A stretch of DNA of 64,000 bases. Origin: Heterohyrax brucei. Taxonomy: Eukaryota > Chordata > Mammalia > Hyracoidea > Procaviidae. The DNA is taken from the NCBI GenBank assembly GCA_028571685.1, contig CM053140.1:21619501-21683500 (forward strand). The letters run 5' to 3'. The notes under the pieces were generated by a model, which searched no databases, was not told the origin of the DNA, and was given only the letters and a program-made list of their open reading frames with translations. The translations under genes and the position numbers were made by a program. Positions within the stretch are counted from its first letter, which is position 1, and each line of letters opens with the position of its first letter. This document shows, one piece after another, positions 11,801-22,136 of this stretch.

Positions 11801-12907
11801 AATACCAAAGCAGAGAGATCTTACAAGCAATAAGAAAGAACAGCCAGGAGCAGAGAACCGTCCTCAGAACCTGGGATCTTAGCACTAAGGATCCTGTGGA
11901 AATGCGAGACAGAAAGATCAGGAAGTTTGGGCAGAGAAACAACAGTAGGAGACCGTTGCGGGCTCTCTGGCCCAGAGAGGAAGAAAGCTTGCTGGTGGAG
12001 TAGGGTGCCTCTGGCAATCATCAGCACCTAAGTTCTGTGTGGGAGGCAGTGAATTACTGAAACCAGTAGAGGAAGTACAGAGTGCCGCGAACGGACAGGT
12101 GGTGTCAGAACTGGCCAAGATGGATGAGAGAAGAGACAAATCTGAATTCTGCCTCACAGTCATGTTCTGAACCACTAACATCTATTTGATCACATCCATT
12201 ACTTTCCTGATCCACAACCAAACTGTATCTAAGCCTCCTCACATTCTTCCTGACTTTCTTCCTAACAAGCACCCACCTGATGTCCTTCATTCACTGTTGA
12301 CATCTCCAAAAATCTATCTGGAGCCCAGGAACTGGAGTGTTCTATTTTAAATCTCAGATACACTCTGCCCTATCTCTGCTGAATACCCAACAGTGCCTGT
12401 CTACTGGCCTTCAAAAAACGCAGAGTAGTCAGCCCAGTTCTAAAGGACCTGCCTGCCATGGCCTCCTCCAACGAGGCTCACACCACCCCCAAATCCCAAC
12501 CCGTGGTTTCTTTTTGCTGCTTCGGTAATCCCTGACTTTCATTAAGGAATGCAGATACTGAGTGCTCTGCTCCCTCAGGGATTTACACACTAATATTTCC
12601 CAAATGATTCTTTCCACCCTGATCCATCTCAGATGTCATCAGCTCTACTCAACCATGTATGGAGCTGAGTCTAACTAATTTCTTGACTCTTTCCTTAAAT
12701 AATCTGCAATCTATCCTGACTCTCAGGATAGGTCCTTTTAGTAAAGCTATTAGATGTCCCTGGTTTTTCATTATTTATTTAAAACTGTCTTCCATGTGAG
12801 ACTGTAAACCTATGGGCAGACTCTCTCTGTATTGTTTTCTTGTTCTTTCTGGCCTGTGTCACTGATCGTTAAGGACACACACAGATTATCACCTGCTGTA
12901 TGTACTC
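11801..12907. other. Non-coding sequence, collinear with block B in its first part
   Basis: 11,801-12,470 matches 48,690-49,360. From about 12,490 to 13,200 block A has additional sequence containing an AfroSINE. No gene is seen. Confidence 0.55.
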
Positions 12908-13066
12908 TTAGGAAACCCTGCTGGCACAGTGCTTCAGTGCTACATCAACTAACCAAAAAGTTGGCAGGTCAATCCCACCAGGTGCTCCTTGGAAACTTTA
13001 TGGAGCCATTCGACCCTGGTCTACAGGGTCACTATGAGACAGCATTGACTCGATGGCAATAAGTTC
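12908..13066 (+). mobile_element. AfroSINE
   Basis: It reads in order: aggaaaccctgctgg, a degenerate A box, ctaaccaaaaagttggcagg (B-box region), caccaggtgctccttgg, then a 3' end gacagcattgactcgatgg. It is absent from the block B counterpart near 49,365. Confidence 0.85.
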
Positions 13067-14624
13067 AGGCTCTTTGGGCATACACTCTTGAGCAGTACTA
13101 TACAAATGGAAGTTTCACTGAAGGCACATAGGTTCTCTTTCTCAACAGTGCACAAAGGTAGACACTTGCCCTATGTGGCTACCAAGCACTTGAACTCCAC
13201 TCGTTCTTCTGAATCAAAAGGGTGTGAAAGTTGCCATCATCACAACGGAGAACTTGAGAGCTTGGTTCCTGCAAACCTGTAACACAGGATATACAGAGCT
13301 TGGAAAGGGAACACTCAGTCCAGCTGGGTTGTGTTTACATTATGAAAGTCTACCTCAACTGGCAGGAGGGGCACTATCAGAGAAGGTGACATCTGAAGTG
13401 AGTCCATGAGATGCCTAAGGTTACAATGTTTTCTTCAATCAGAGGAAATACCTAGTGCAAAGGGTGAAAGGCAAAGAAAATCTTCACCTCAGTGAAAAGT
13501 CTTAAAAAGTGTACTGTGCTTCATGACACGGGGCCTCTGGATTTCACCCCAAACAGCATTTCTACCAGCATTTTACCAAGCATCAGTTTCCTTTACAGAG
13601 ATAGATACCATAAGGAGGAAAGAGCCTCTCTTCTTCCCAAGATCCCAGTTGGACTGCAGATATTATTTAGAGGAGGAACAATCAGCTAATACTCCACAAC
13701 ACATCTTCTGGATCCAGTCTCAAGGTGTTCTTAGGGTGGGGTAGAGCCACAGAGAGACCAAGTGGGATGCTGCTCCCAAAACACCTAAAGTGTGGAAGCG
13801 GTTTTAGAATTTGGTAATGCTTACAGCCTGGGAGACTTTGTGTGTGCCTAACAGGAAAAGCCTAGATTGTCAAAGACAAAGCTGACGAGGCTCCAAAGGA
13901 AGTCAGGACGGCCATACGTCAATTCTCTCTCAGTTGTAGAGAACACACAGGATGCCAGCAAGAGAACGCTGCTAGAAAGATGCATGTTAAATGGGCTTCT
14001 GGTGAGGCTTTAAAAGAAGATGACAAACACAGGGTTGGTCAGTGGAAGAAAGCAGATGCTTTTTACACACGAAGAACTCGTCTGAATTACCTTCCAAAGT
14101 TTGGTGGCAGGCAGACTTTTAAGTGATGGATTTCCATAATTAGCTGAGGAGGTTTCTCAGGAAGATCATAAAAGTGCAGCGTGGGATCTCCTTGATGCCT
14201 AGAGTGAAAAAGTAAGGAGAAAGAAATGGACTTAAAAATGAACTGTGCAAAATTAAAACAAAACTTAAAGACATGGAAACTTCTGCTATACAAAGGACAT
14301 GTAGTCTAGAATTTTCACCAAGCATACGGCTGCACCATCTTTTGTAAAAGAGATTAAGCCAGTCACTGATGACTCTAACCAACTACCAGAGCAGCAAAGT
14401 CATCAGATAAGGCAGAAGGGGACAGAGAAGGAACAAATGGAAACAACACTGTCTGTCTCTTTGAGTTGCATAGACAGCGAACTGGTCAAAGGAGCTACAA
14501 CTCTTGACTTTCAAGAAAAGCACAGGGCCATGCTTGGAGCATTCCAAACATCAGCAGACATGCTGGAAGGAGCACGGGAAACAGGCAGGGCCACCTCAGC
14601 TTCACAGTATAGAGTTGCAGCCTT
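13067..14624. other. Non-coding sequence collinear with block B
   Basis: From 13,220 the sequence matches 49,370-50,645 of block B. I recognise no exon or transposon in it. Confidence 0.55.
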
Positions 14625-15580
14625 TGTTATAGTTACCTAGTGCAGCTTTAATGAAAATACCACAAGCAGATGGCTTTAAAAAAGAATTTTGCTTTAGATT
14701 TTTATGATTAAGTACACAATCCAAGTCAATTTTGCACACCCGCCTCTGTACAACTCTATCTGCTCTGCCTACCCTGTGACAGCACACTCCTCCTTCTCAC
14801 TCTTTACTACTAGTATTCTCCCAGTGAGCACCTGTCCCCTCCTCTCCACCTTTTCCTCTCTCCTCTACAAAGAAATCGGCAGTGCAGCCTTCTAGAAATG
14901 GGTAACACCATAAAGTGCACACACCACGTGCTCACTCTGTGTCCCCAAATCCAGTCCATTCTTAGTCTGAAGTGTTGACCTCAGTGCTGGTCTCAGGTCT
15001 GAGGCAGCAGCAAGTCTAGGGACCATGTTTCCAGGGGACCCTCCAGGTTTTCAGACCATCTCTTCTGGTGTTTTAGTAGAGCTCTTCACCTGCACATCTC
15101 TTTCTCTCCTTTATGTCAGGGACTCTATATCGTGTTTCCTATCAAGAAAAATTTTATTGGTCACATCCAGTAAGTTAAAAGATCAAATTCATGGTGACAG
15201 CTCCTGCGGGAGGCTTTCTCTGCAGGCACTGGAGGAAGCTCCTCGTCCTCAATGTCCCCCTGGACTGGAGGCTTCTGAGGCACAGGGACCCTGGGCTTTT
15301 CCAAAGGATGCGCTCAGCTCCTGCCACTGCTTTTTGGTGGCATGAGGTCCTCAAATCTTAGCTTGCCTTCCTTCCTGTTATGTTCCAAGAGGCCACATCA
15401 AGCCACAAGACAATCCCACACATTAAGTTCTGCCCCACCAACTCAACTGTAGCCCATCCATCCTAATTAACATCAGAGAGACAGGGTCTACAACAGGAAA
15501 GACATTACACAATACCGGGAATCATGGCCTAGCTAAATGGCTACACAGATTTCGGGAGGAACACAATTCAATCCATGACA
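14625..15580 (-). mobile_element. MaLR-type LTR (minus strand) split by an L1 3' piece, block A
   Basis: In the minus sense the element ends with the MaLR-like 'gactaagaca' (here ttgttatagttacc at 14,624-14,637) and starts tgtcatggattgaattgtg (reverse complement of caattcaatccatgaca ending at 15,580). It is flanked by a perfect 5-bp target duplication, gcctt (14,620-14,624 and 15,581-15,585), as expected for MaLR elements. About 14,700-15,150 is an antisense L1 3'-end segment inserted into it. The block B copy (50,646-51,585) has the same nested insert, so both events predate the duplication. Confidence 0.75.
14700..15150 (-). mobile_element. L1 3'-end fragment nested in the MaLR LTR
   Basis: This is the reverse complement of the L1 3'-end signature: 'cctgtgacagcacactcc', then 'cctctccaccttttcctc', and near the end 'ttttagtagagctcttcacc'. 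It divides the LTR and is present at the matching place in block B (about 50,740-51,170). Confidence 0.6.
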
Positions 15581-15585
15581 GCCTT

Positions 15586-16229
15586 CTAGGTTTTAAAGAG
15601 TCAGATCTTCATCCACTCAGTTCTGGGGGATGGGATCACTGCCCAAAGCTGAGGTGACAAGCTGCCATGCCCAGAGGGCCTTCTGGAGCTCAAGGCATGA
15701 AGCTGCCACTGACATGGACCAGGAGAATAGGATCCCTCAAACCAAGGGGCTTCAGGTGCCATCCTAGTGGGCCTGGAAGGTGCAGCTGAATCCCAGAGCC
15801 TAGGGTCCTCCACTGAGAATCCAGAGAGCATGTCCCACACTGCCAGAGTCCACAAGACAGGAATAATTTCCAGATGGTACCAAAAAGCACAGGATTATTT
15901 TATAGCTTCGACAGCTAACATAAATTGTTCTGCTGGATTTTGAACTTGCTTGGTGCCCGCTATCCTTTTTTTTCCTTCAATTTCCCCCATTTGGAAGGGA
16001 AATGTTTACCTTGTGCCTGTGGCACCACTGTACTTCAGAAACAGTCTTTTAGATTCCATAGGCCTACAGATTCAGAATTTGGCACCTGATAAAATAGTCC
16101 TAAAGTCTCAATTATGTTTGATAGACATGATTCAGAAGATGCGATTCTGGTCTTGGAGTTGATTTAAGATGACTCAGATAATGTGATGGGGTGATTCTGT
16201 TTTGTATGTTTCAAGGACATGAATTTGGA
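15586..16229. other. Non-coding sequence collinear with block B
   Basis: It matches 51,590-52,255. No gene is recognised; reading frames here are short and not conserved between the copies. Confidence 0.55.
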
Positions 16230-16405
16230 GGCCAATGTGTGGAAGCAAACACTGATGGCATAGTGGTTAAGCGCTATGGCTGCTAACCAAACACTGAGCA
16301 GTTGAAATGCACCAGGCACTCCTCATAAGCTCTACAGGTCAGTTCTACTCTGCCCTATAGGGTCACTATGTGTTGGAATTGACTCCATGGCAGAGGTTTT
16401 GTAAG
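16230..16405 (+). mobile_element. AfroSINE (shared with block B)
   Basis: It contains 'tggcatagtggttaagcgct', 'atggctgctaaccaaac', 'caccaggcactcct' and an end near 'gaattgactccatggcagagg'. The block B orthologue is 52,257-52,420, so the insertion predates the duplication. Confidence 0.85.
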
Positions 16406-16409
16406 AGTG

Positions 16410-16800
16410 GAATCTTATGGACTGAATGTGTTGCCCCCAAATCTGTGTTGTCAATCCTAGCCTCTATGCTATGGTTATAAGCCTATCTGGGAATGGGTGG
16501 TCTTAGTTATGTGAATGATGCAGGATTAGTGTAGGGCATTATCCTGAGTCAATCTTTTTTGAGATATTAAAGGGATTAAATGAGCCAGCCAGAAATCAGA
16601 AATGGGGAAACGAGGTACCAAGCCACGTGAAGATCACCCAAGGACAGAAGTTCAAAGAAACAAAGACCAGAGCATGCACGTAGTCTTCTCCTAGAGCACC
16701 CATCAAAATTCAGACTTGAGTTGCCTAAATGGTAAGAAAAGAAATGTGTTTGTTCAAGCAACCCAGTTTGCTCTGTCTGTCACAGCAGTACTAGAGAACT
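16410..16800 (+). mobile_element. MaLR-type LTR, + strand (block A)
   Basis: The start resembles MLT/MST-class LTRs (ttatggactgaatgtgttgc, 16,415-16,434) followed by 'ccccaaatctgtgttgtc', and the end has 'cagcagtactagagaactaa'. It is older than the LTR at 14,625. In block B the same LTR is split by a later L1 insertion. Confidence 0.65.
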
Positions 16801-16975
16801 AAAGGGACCCTAGTGGCACAGTGGGTAAGGGCTCAGCTGCCAATCATAAAGTCAGCAGTTCAAATTCACCAGCAGCTCCTTGGCAACCCTATGGGGCAGT
16901 TCTACTCTGTCTTACAGAATCCCTACAAGATGGTAGCTACTCAAGGGCACTCAACAATGACAACTAACTGAATAA
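16801..16975 (+). mobile_element. AfroSINE (shared with block B)
   Basis: It reads 'gggaccctagtggcacagtg', 'tcagctgccaatcataaagt', 'ccagcagctccttggcaacc' and an end near 'actcaagggcactcaac'. The block B copy is 54,085-54,262. Confidence 0.8.
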
Positions 16976-16977
16976 AA

Positions 16978-17620
16978 TACTTTTGTAGCAAGGTTCACAG
17001 GAGTACTATTCAGAAGAGCTGAACAGTGGAAATAACTCAAATTCCCATCTGCAGATGCATGGATAAACAGTAAGTCCATATAATGGAGTACTATCCAGTC
17101 ATAAAAAGAAATGAAGTTTTCATAAATGCTACAACATGAACCTTGAAAATACTAAATGAAATGAGTCAGACACAAAAGGACAAATATTTTATGAACTTAC
17201 TTGCATGAAATACCTAGAATAGGCAAGTGTATACAGACTGAAGTTTATTAGTGGACAAACCAAACCCACTGCCGTCGAGTCAGGTCTGATTCATAGCGAC
17301 CCTATAGATCAGAGCACAACTGTCCCCCGGAGTTTCCAAGGAGCGCCTGGTGGATGTGATCTGCCGACCTCTTGGTTAGCAGATGTAGCACATGACACCA
17401 CCAGGGTTTCTTTATTTTAGTAGTTACCGGGGGCTAAATGGAGGGAGGAAGAGGAGTTATAGCTGCAGCACAAACCGGTTTCTGCTGAGGGTGATGGAAA
17501 AGTCTGGACACTGGTAGTGGCGATGGTTGTACACACAGCCAGAGTTAATGTTACTAAACAGGGAAAAAAACTTAAAAAGGAAAAAAATGTTACATTTATT
17601 TTACCAAACACATACAAATG
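16978..17620 (+). mobile_element. Old L1 3'-end copy, interrupted by an AfroSINE
   Basis: It carries the familiar L1M-class 3'-UTR wording 'aatggagtactatccagtca', 'taaaaagaaatgaag', 'gagtcagacacaaaagg' and 'ggacaaatattttatgaac', and then resumes after the SINE with 'ccgggggctaaatggaggga'. The block B copy (54,265-54,735) is uninterrupted. Confidence 0.65.
17252..17412 (-). mobile_element. AfroSINE present only in block A
   Basis: This reverse-orientation AfroSINE (actgccgtcgagtcagg, catagcgaccctatag, gcgcctggtgga, ccaccagggtttc) lies within the L1 remnant. Block B at 54,540-54,560 shows the uninterrupted site, and an imperfect 'ttattag'-like duplication flanks the insert. It is one of the least diverged SINEs in the window. 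Confidence 0.88.
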
Positions 17621-18036
17621 CAAATTAGAGTGACATGAACATTAAGACACGATCAAATAAATAAATAAAGCAACTTAGTGTCTTGGACTCAGTGTGTTAA
17701 GCAAAATGGGGAGAATTTAGATACTATGGCAACAAAGAGAGGAAAGTGGGTATTTCCAGATTTTCATGCCCACCTTAGGCTGTACTCACCTATGAGAAAC
17801 TATAGCGTGCAAATGCACTCCACAAGGTCATCAAACCTTGGTCACCTTCTTAATGTGAAAAAAAGAACTACTTCTAGGGTAAGAAAAAAAACCCAAAAAC
17901 CTGAGAGTTGTAATTTTACACAGGTTAAAACAAAAAAGAGACTACGTTAACGGCATTTGAGTTAGCAATCATTTCACAAACTTGACACTTAAGACACTTC
18001 ACCCATTTGAAATAAAATATATAGTTGCTCCTAGAC

Positions 18037-18236
18037 CTTCTGGTGTTAGTTACCGTGGAGCGGATTTCAACTGATGGTCACTGCATGTGTGCAGAGGACA
18101 ACTTCTCCACATGGTTTTCAAGGCTGGGACCTTTGGTAACAGATCATCAGGCTTCTCTTCCAAGACATAGCTGGGTGGGTTTGAAGTCATGACATTTCAG
18201 CTAGTAATCTTAACCATTTACGCCTTCCAGGGACTC
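18037..18236 (-). mobile_element. Older AfroSINE subfamily copy
   Basis: It runs from gttagttaccgtggagcgga through 'gtgcagaggacaac', 'ttttcaaggctggg', 'cttctcttccaagaca' and 'gtgggtttgaag' to taaccatttacgccttccagg. The longer middle section suggests a different subfamily from the 160-bp copies. The block B copy is split at 55,225. Confidence 0.75.
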
Positions 18237-18519
18237 CCTACTTGGCTTTTTATGATCTATATTTTCTCCTATTTTCTTATACTTACATTCCATAGATTGG
18301 AGAAATGTGTTTAGGACCTTCATTCTACATTACATTTAGTTTCAAGGGAAACATATTCTCTAGTCATACTACAGATGCCACACATTCTTTACTCAATTTA
18401 AGTGTTACTTCTTTATGTTCAAAACTCTAAATTACAATTCTCTAGAAGTTGCACATTTCCCATTTATTTAAGGAAGGACTGTGTAAAATAATTATTACAA
18501 ATGATGAGGTAACATTTGC
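18237..18519. other. Non-coding sequence collinear with block B
   Basis: It matches 55,970-56,225. No gene is recognised. Confidence 0.5.
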
Positions 18520-18940
18520 AGTGATGCGGCATGGCTGCCAAAGAATGAGTGAATCCGTCTCAGAAGTAAACCTGAATGCTCCCTAGATGCAAAGATGACA
18601 AGACTGTATCTCACATAGTTTGGCCATGTTATCATGAGGGATGAGTCCCTACAGAAGACCATCATGCTTGGTAAACTACAGAGAGATGGCTTGATACAAT
18701 AACTACAATTAATGCAAGCATAAAAAAATGATTTTATAAAGCCACAGGCCAGTCAACATCTTGTCCTATTGTACACGGGGTCACTAGGGGTTGTAACTCA
18801 AGAGACAGTAATGTAATAATGTGTGACTGACCCTCGAGGATCTACTCAAGTATTGTGATTTGTTCTGAGGTTGAACCACTGACCTTTCAATCAGCAGCTG
18901 AGTGCATCACCATAGCGCACCACCAACAGTCCTCTTTATA
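18520..18940 (+). mobile_element. RTE LINE C-terminal fragment followed by an AfroSINE-like piece
   Basis: 18,520-18,830 matches the RTE C-terminal coding region (agatgacaagactgtatctc, ttggccatgttatcatgag, gatgagtccctacagaagacc, corresponding to the YFGH and DSLEK segments). 18,836-18,940 looks like a reverse AfroSINE fragment (tgaaccactgacctttcaatcagcag). Both occur in block B at 56,225-56,660. Confidence 0.65.
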
Positions 18941-19540
18941 ACATATGCCTCCCATTTGGCCCTCATTGTTACATTCACTATTATGAACCTGGCAATATGA
19001 CTGCCTTTGGCTCCAAGAAGCCTTCAACCTCATAGCAAAAACTATGGCTGAATCACCTGGATCTAAGCTGGCTCAGATCCTGTCTCAGCTAACCACTAAA
19101 TTCTCTGACAATCACTGGGTGTTTGATCTTGATAAATCCCTCATCGGCCACATTACACTGTATCTGCAGACCACGTAGGAATGGCCATATTGTTTGTCAC
19201 ATAATCATGATGAAAATGTGTGCTTTATAGTCACAGAAATGCTAGGAAACGTGCCTGTTATTTGCCTCCTGACTTTGGGATAAATTTGAGACAGATATGG
19301 GGAAAGATGTAGCAGTCGGCTTCCAGAAAGATTACAGCCTTCCAAACCCTATGGGGCAGGCCACACGGTCGCTACGAATCCAACCTGACTTCAGGGCAAT
19401 CTTTTTATAAAATGTTTCTAAATCCACTTACTAATTTTCAACTCATGGTTTAAATTCATATCTTAAACTCCTATAGCCATTGAAAAAAACAGATACATAC
19501 AAACCTCATCATCATCTTATTTTGTGTATGAACAGCAACA
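18941..19540. other. Non-coding sequence with a weak SINE remnant
   Basis: It is collinear with 56,660-57,285. At about 19,310-19,405 there is a degenerate AfroSINE-like 3' part (aaaccctatggggcagg, tcgctacgaatccaacctg). No coding region is supported. Confidence 0.5.
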
Positions 19541-20205
19541 CTCAGAGCGCTACCGCACACCAGACAGGGTGGGCGCAGGGTATTCAGAGTCCGGCCAACC
19601 AGCCTGAGCTTCCCGACTGTGTTTTTCAAAAAACGTCCAAGTTGATTCTACTGACCCGAAAAACCACTTTTCCTGAGCGCAGTCCCATGAGTTTACGCGT
19701 TACTGCACCCAGAGACACTGCACCATCCACCTACCACGCATCCAGCCTGTGGTAGTTAAGACAGCGGGTGTGCCCAGTAGCCTGGGAGCCACAAGGCGGC
19801 CGTTGAAGAAAGACGTTGGAGGGAGCTCCCCCAATGGAACACGCACCCTCCAGACACCTTTTCCCCTCTACACAGTCCAGCTAATGGCATGGCCCATGGC
19901 TCTCGAAGGGCAGAGAAACCAGTAATGTGTAAGACAGCAGGAGCACAGCCTTCAGCTCCGTGGGCTGTACTTGCTTCTGGACCAAGCAAAACACACACAG
20001 ACCCAAAACCTCCCTCACACAAAATCTGCGGCTAGATCCAGCATGGCTGCCGGGCCGCAGATTAGCCCTTCCGCTTCCGGTTTTTGGCAATCCTGTCCTG
20101 CAACCTCATGGGCTCAGGACCCAGGCACAGAGGGCTCCACCTAGTGGCCGTGGAGTTCAGTGCCTTTCCCTTGGACTAAGGATCCACCTGCTGACGGCTT
20201 GACTG
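19541..20205. promoter_or_regulatory. Decayed CpG-island promoter (block A)
   Basis: This is the counterpart of the CpG-rich stretch at 57,290-57,960. Many CpGs of the B copy appear here as TpG or CpA (for example tcatggg for tcacggg), but ETS-like 'cttccgcttccgg' near 20,068 and 'gcatggctgccggg' near 20,041 persist. No gene can be attached. I read it as a promoter that lost methylation protection after duplication. Confidence 0.5.
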
Positions 20206-20428
20206 CCTCTGGAAACAAAAGCCTGAGTGTTCTGAAATGCCCACAACTTAAAGACAATTCAGAAGGCAAAGATTTCTAATATGCCCGGGTAGCAAAGGAA
20301 GATGTATTTGCATACTTCTCCATTTGACAGTTAATATCTACCCCTCATATATATTTGCCAGTCTTTAAAATTGTTCTAAGTGCCTCCTTTGGCTTCTCTT
20401 TCATGGTTTGTCTTCTCTTGCATACCAG

Positions 20429-20529
20429 GTGTCTTTCCTTAGGAACAGGCCACTTACTCTGCAAACCCAGTCTGAATGCTGCAAGAGCTGAGGACAACTA
20501 AGATGGGTAATTTCCAGGACGAGAGGCAG
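20429..20529 (+). other. Candidate 101-bp exon (block A copy)
   Basis: A pyrimidine-rich tract ending in 'cataccag' precedes it and a good donor, cag/gtaagc, follows it. The block B copy (58,225-58,325) has the same length and both splice signals (ctatcag and cag/gtgggc). No frame is conserved, so it would be a non-coding 5' exon downstream of the CpG promoter. It may be a relic. Confidence 0.4.
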
Positions 20530-20532
20530 GTA

Positions 20533-20547
20533 AGCACTGTTCTTTCT
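20533..20547. repeat. Left target-site duplication of the L1 insertion
   Basis: The 15-bp sequence agcactgttctttct is repeated exactly at 23,164-23,178. Block B has one related copy at the empty site (about 58,330-58,344). Confidence 0.85.
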
Positions 20548-20783
20548 GAGATTAGAATTGCCACCCCTGCTCTTCTTTGTTCATTGTTAGCTTGATATAT
20601 ATTCTTCCATCCTTTAATTTTCAGTTTGTTCCTGTCTTTAGGTCTCAAGTGAGTTTCTTGTGGACAACATATGGATGGGTTGTGTCTTTTGATCCAAGAT
20701 GACACTCGGTGTCTCTTTACTGGAGCATTCAGTCTATTCACATTCAATGTAATTATTGATAGGTATGTGTTCACTGCTGCCAT
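20548..20783 (-). pseudogene. L1 ORF2 protein, N-terminal endonuclease fragment
   Basis: The frame begins MAAVNTYLSIITLNVNRLNA, typical of the APE-type endonuclease, and includes the metal-binding Glu in PQETHL and the AGVAILIS segment. L1 sequence ends at 20,548; the frame then runs into host DNA as far as 20,454. Reverse transcriptase and the remaining endonuclease catalytic residues are missing, so no active protein is possible. The gap after ORF1 is about 420 bp, longer than usual, so an internal change in the spacer or the ORF1 end is possible. Confidence 0.85.
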
Positions 20784-21203
20784 TGTGGTATGTTTATTTT
20801 TACGTCGATGTTTTCTCTGTTGTTCTTATTAGTCTGTTCTGGGACACTCTTTTGTGAGTTGATTTTTCACCTTTTTCAGAGCTGGTTTTATAGTTGTTGA
20901 GACTCGTGTGTTAGATTTCTTGAAATGGTAGGATACATCTTTGTTGTGCTTTACAGCTGTCTCTATGAACCCCCTTAATAAACTATTTATAAACCCAATT
21001 TTAATTACTACCAGTCTGGTCATCTTCCTCTCCATCTGGAAGGACTATAACGACTGTAGTACATCCCTCTTTTTATTATGATGACAGCATAGTTTTCATG
21101 ATGATCACTAGATTGCTTCTTTCCAAATCAAAGCTGTGATTTACTTTGGAGCCTTCCCTAAATGAGTAGAGTATTGAGTAGTGTGTCGTTCTAAAATATA
21201 AAG

Positions 21204-22136
21204 TTAATGGTTTCGTTCTTCTAAGCCAAAGCCAAGAACTTCTTTCAGTATTTCTTGTAGTTTGGGTTTGGTTTTTACAAAGTTTCTTGAGTTTCTGTTT
21301 ATCTGGGAATGTTTAATTTCATTTTCGTATTTGAAAGATAGTTTTGCAGGATATATAATTCTCGGTTGGAAGTTCTTCTCCTTCAAGACTTTGAATGTGT
21401 CATGCCACTGTCTCCATGCCAGCATGGTTTCTGCTGAGAAATCTGACGAGAGCCTACAGGGTTTCCCTCTGAATGTTAGCTTTGCCTTGAGTCTTGCTGC
21501 CTTTAAGAGTTGCTGCTTATGTTTCATTTTGTTAAGCTTGATTATAATATGTCTTGGAGTCTTTCTTTTGAGATCTATATTGGGTGGCGTACGATATGCA
21601 TCTGAGATGTCTATATTCTCTTCCTTCATGATTTCTGGGAAGTTTTCTTTCAGCAACTCAGCAACAATACTCTCTGTGTTCTCAGATGTCTCACCCTGTT
21701 CACGGACTCCAATTAATCGAAGGTTGTTCCTCTTAATAGAGTCCCACATGCTTCTTAATGTTTCTTCATTTTTCTTGTTTCTTTTTTCTGATTTCTGCTC
21801 ATAGACGGTGGCATCAGTAGCTCTGTCTTCCAAGTCAGAAATTCTTTTTTCCATTTGTTCCATTCTGTTTTCTTGGCTTTGCATGGAAGTTTCTATGTCT
21901 TTGATTTTCTTCTTGATCTGCTGGATTTCAGAGTACTGGTGTTCCATCAGATCGAACAACTTGCTTAATTTTTCATTTTGTTCTGCTGCATTTTGCATAA
22001 GGTCTAGAAGGGCTCTGTATATAATCAATTTGTATTCACTTCCTGATGCTTTCATAAAAGTGTTTTCATCTGGAAAACCCCTTGGTTGCTTTGTTTGGGA
22101 GCCTTCTGAAGCCATGAGTGATTGCTTGTATGCCAC
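21204..22136 (-). CDS. L1 ORF1 protein (nucleic-acid chaperone), intact
   Basis: 310 codons without interruption. ORF1p binds L1 RNA as a trimer in the cytoplasm and is needed in cis for retrotransposition. Visible parts are a disordered N terminus (residues 1-45), a long heptad-rich coiled coil (about 50-115, with EIQQIKKKIKDIETSM and MEQMEKRISDLEDR), an RRM-like domain (about 125-220, NNLRLIGVREQGE), and a C-terminal domain with PRHIIIKLNKMKHK and RIIYPAKLSF. Human ORF1p has 338 residues, so the length is normal for the family. The first Met is used; a second at codon 8 is possible. An intact frame implies a fairly young insertion. Confidence 0.9.
   Translation of the reverse strand: MAYKQSLMASEGSQTKQPRGFPDENTFMKASGSEYKLIIYRALLDLMQNAAEQNEKLSKLFDLMEHQYSEIQQIKKKIKDIETSMQSQENRMEQMEKRISDLEDRATDATVYEQKSEKRNKKNEETLRSMWDSIKRNNLRLIGVREQGETSENTESIVAELLKENFPEIMKEENIDISDAYRTPPNIDLKRKTPRHIIIKLNKMKHKQQLLKAARLKAKLTFRGKPCRLSSDFSAETMLAWRQWHDTFKVLKEKNFQPRIIYPAKLSFKYENEIKHSQINRNSRNFVKTKPKLQEILKEVLGFGLEERNH

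Noticed and set aside
12908..13066. tRNA gene-like A/B box signals in AfroSINEs
   Set aside because: They belong to tRNA-derived SINEs with long tails and lack a foldable tRNA; no genuine tRNA gene was seen.
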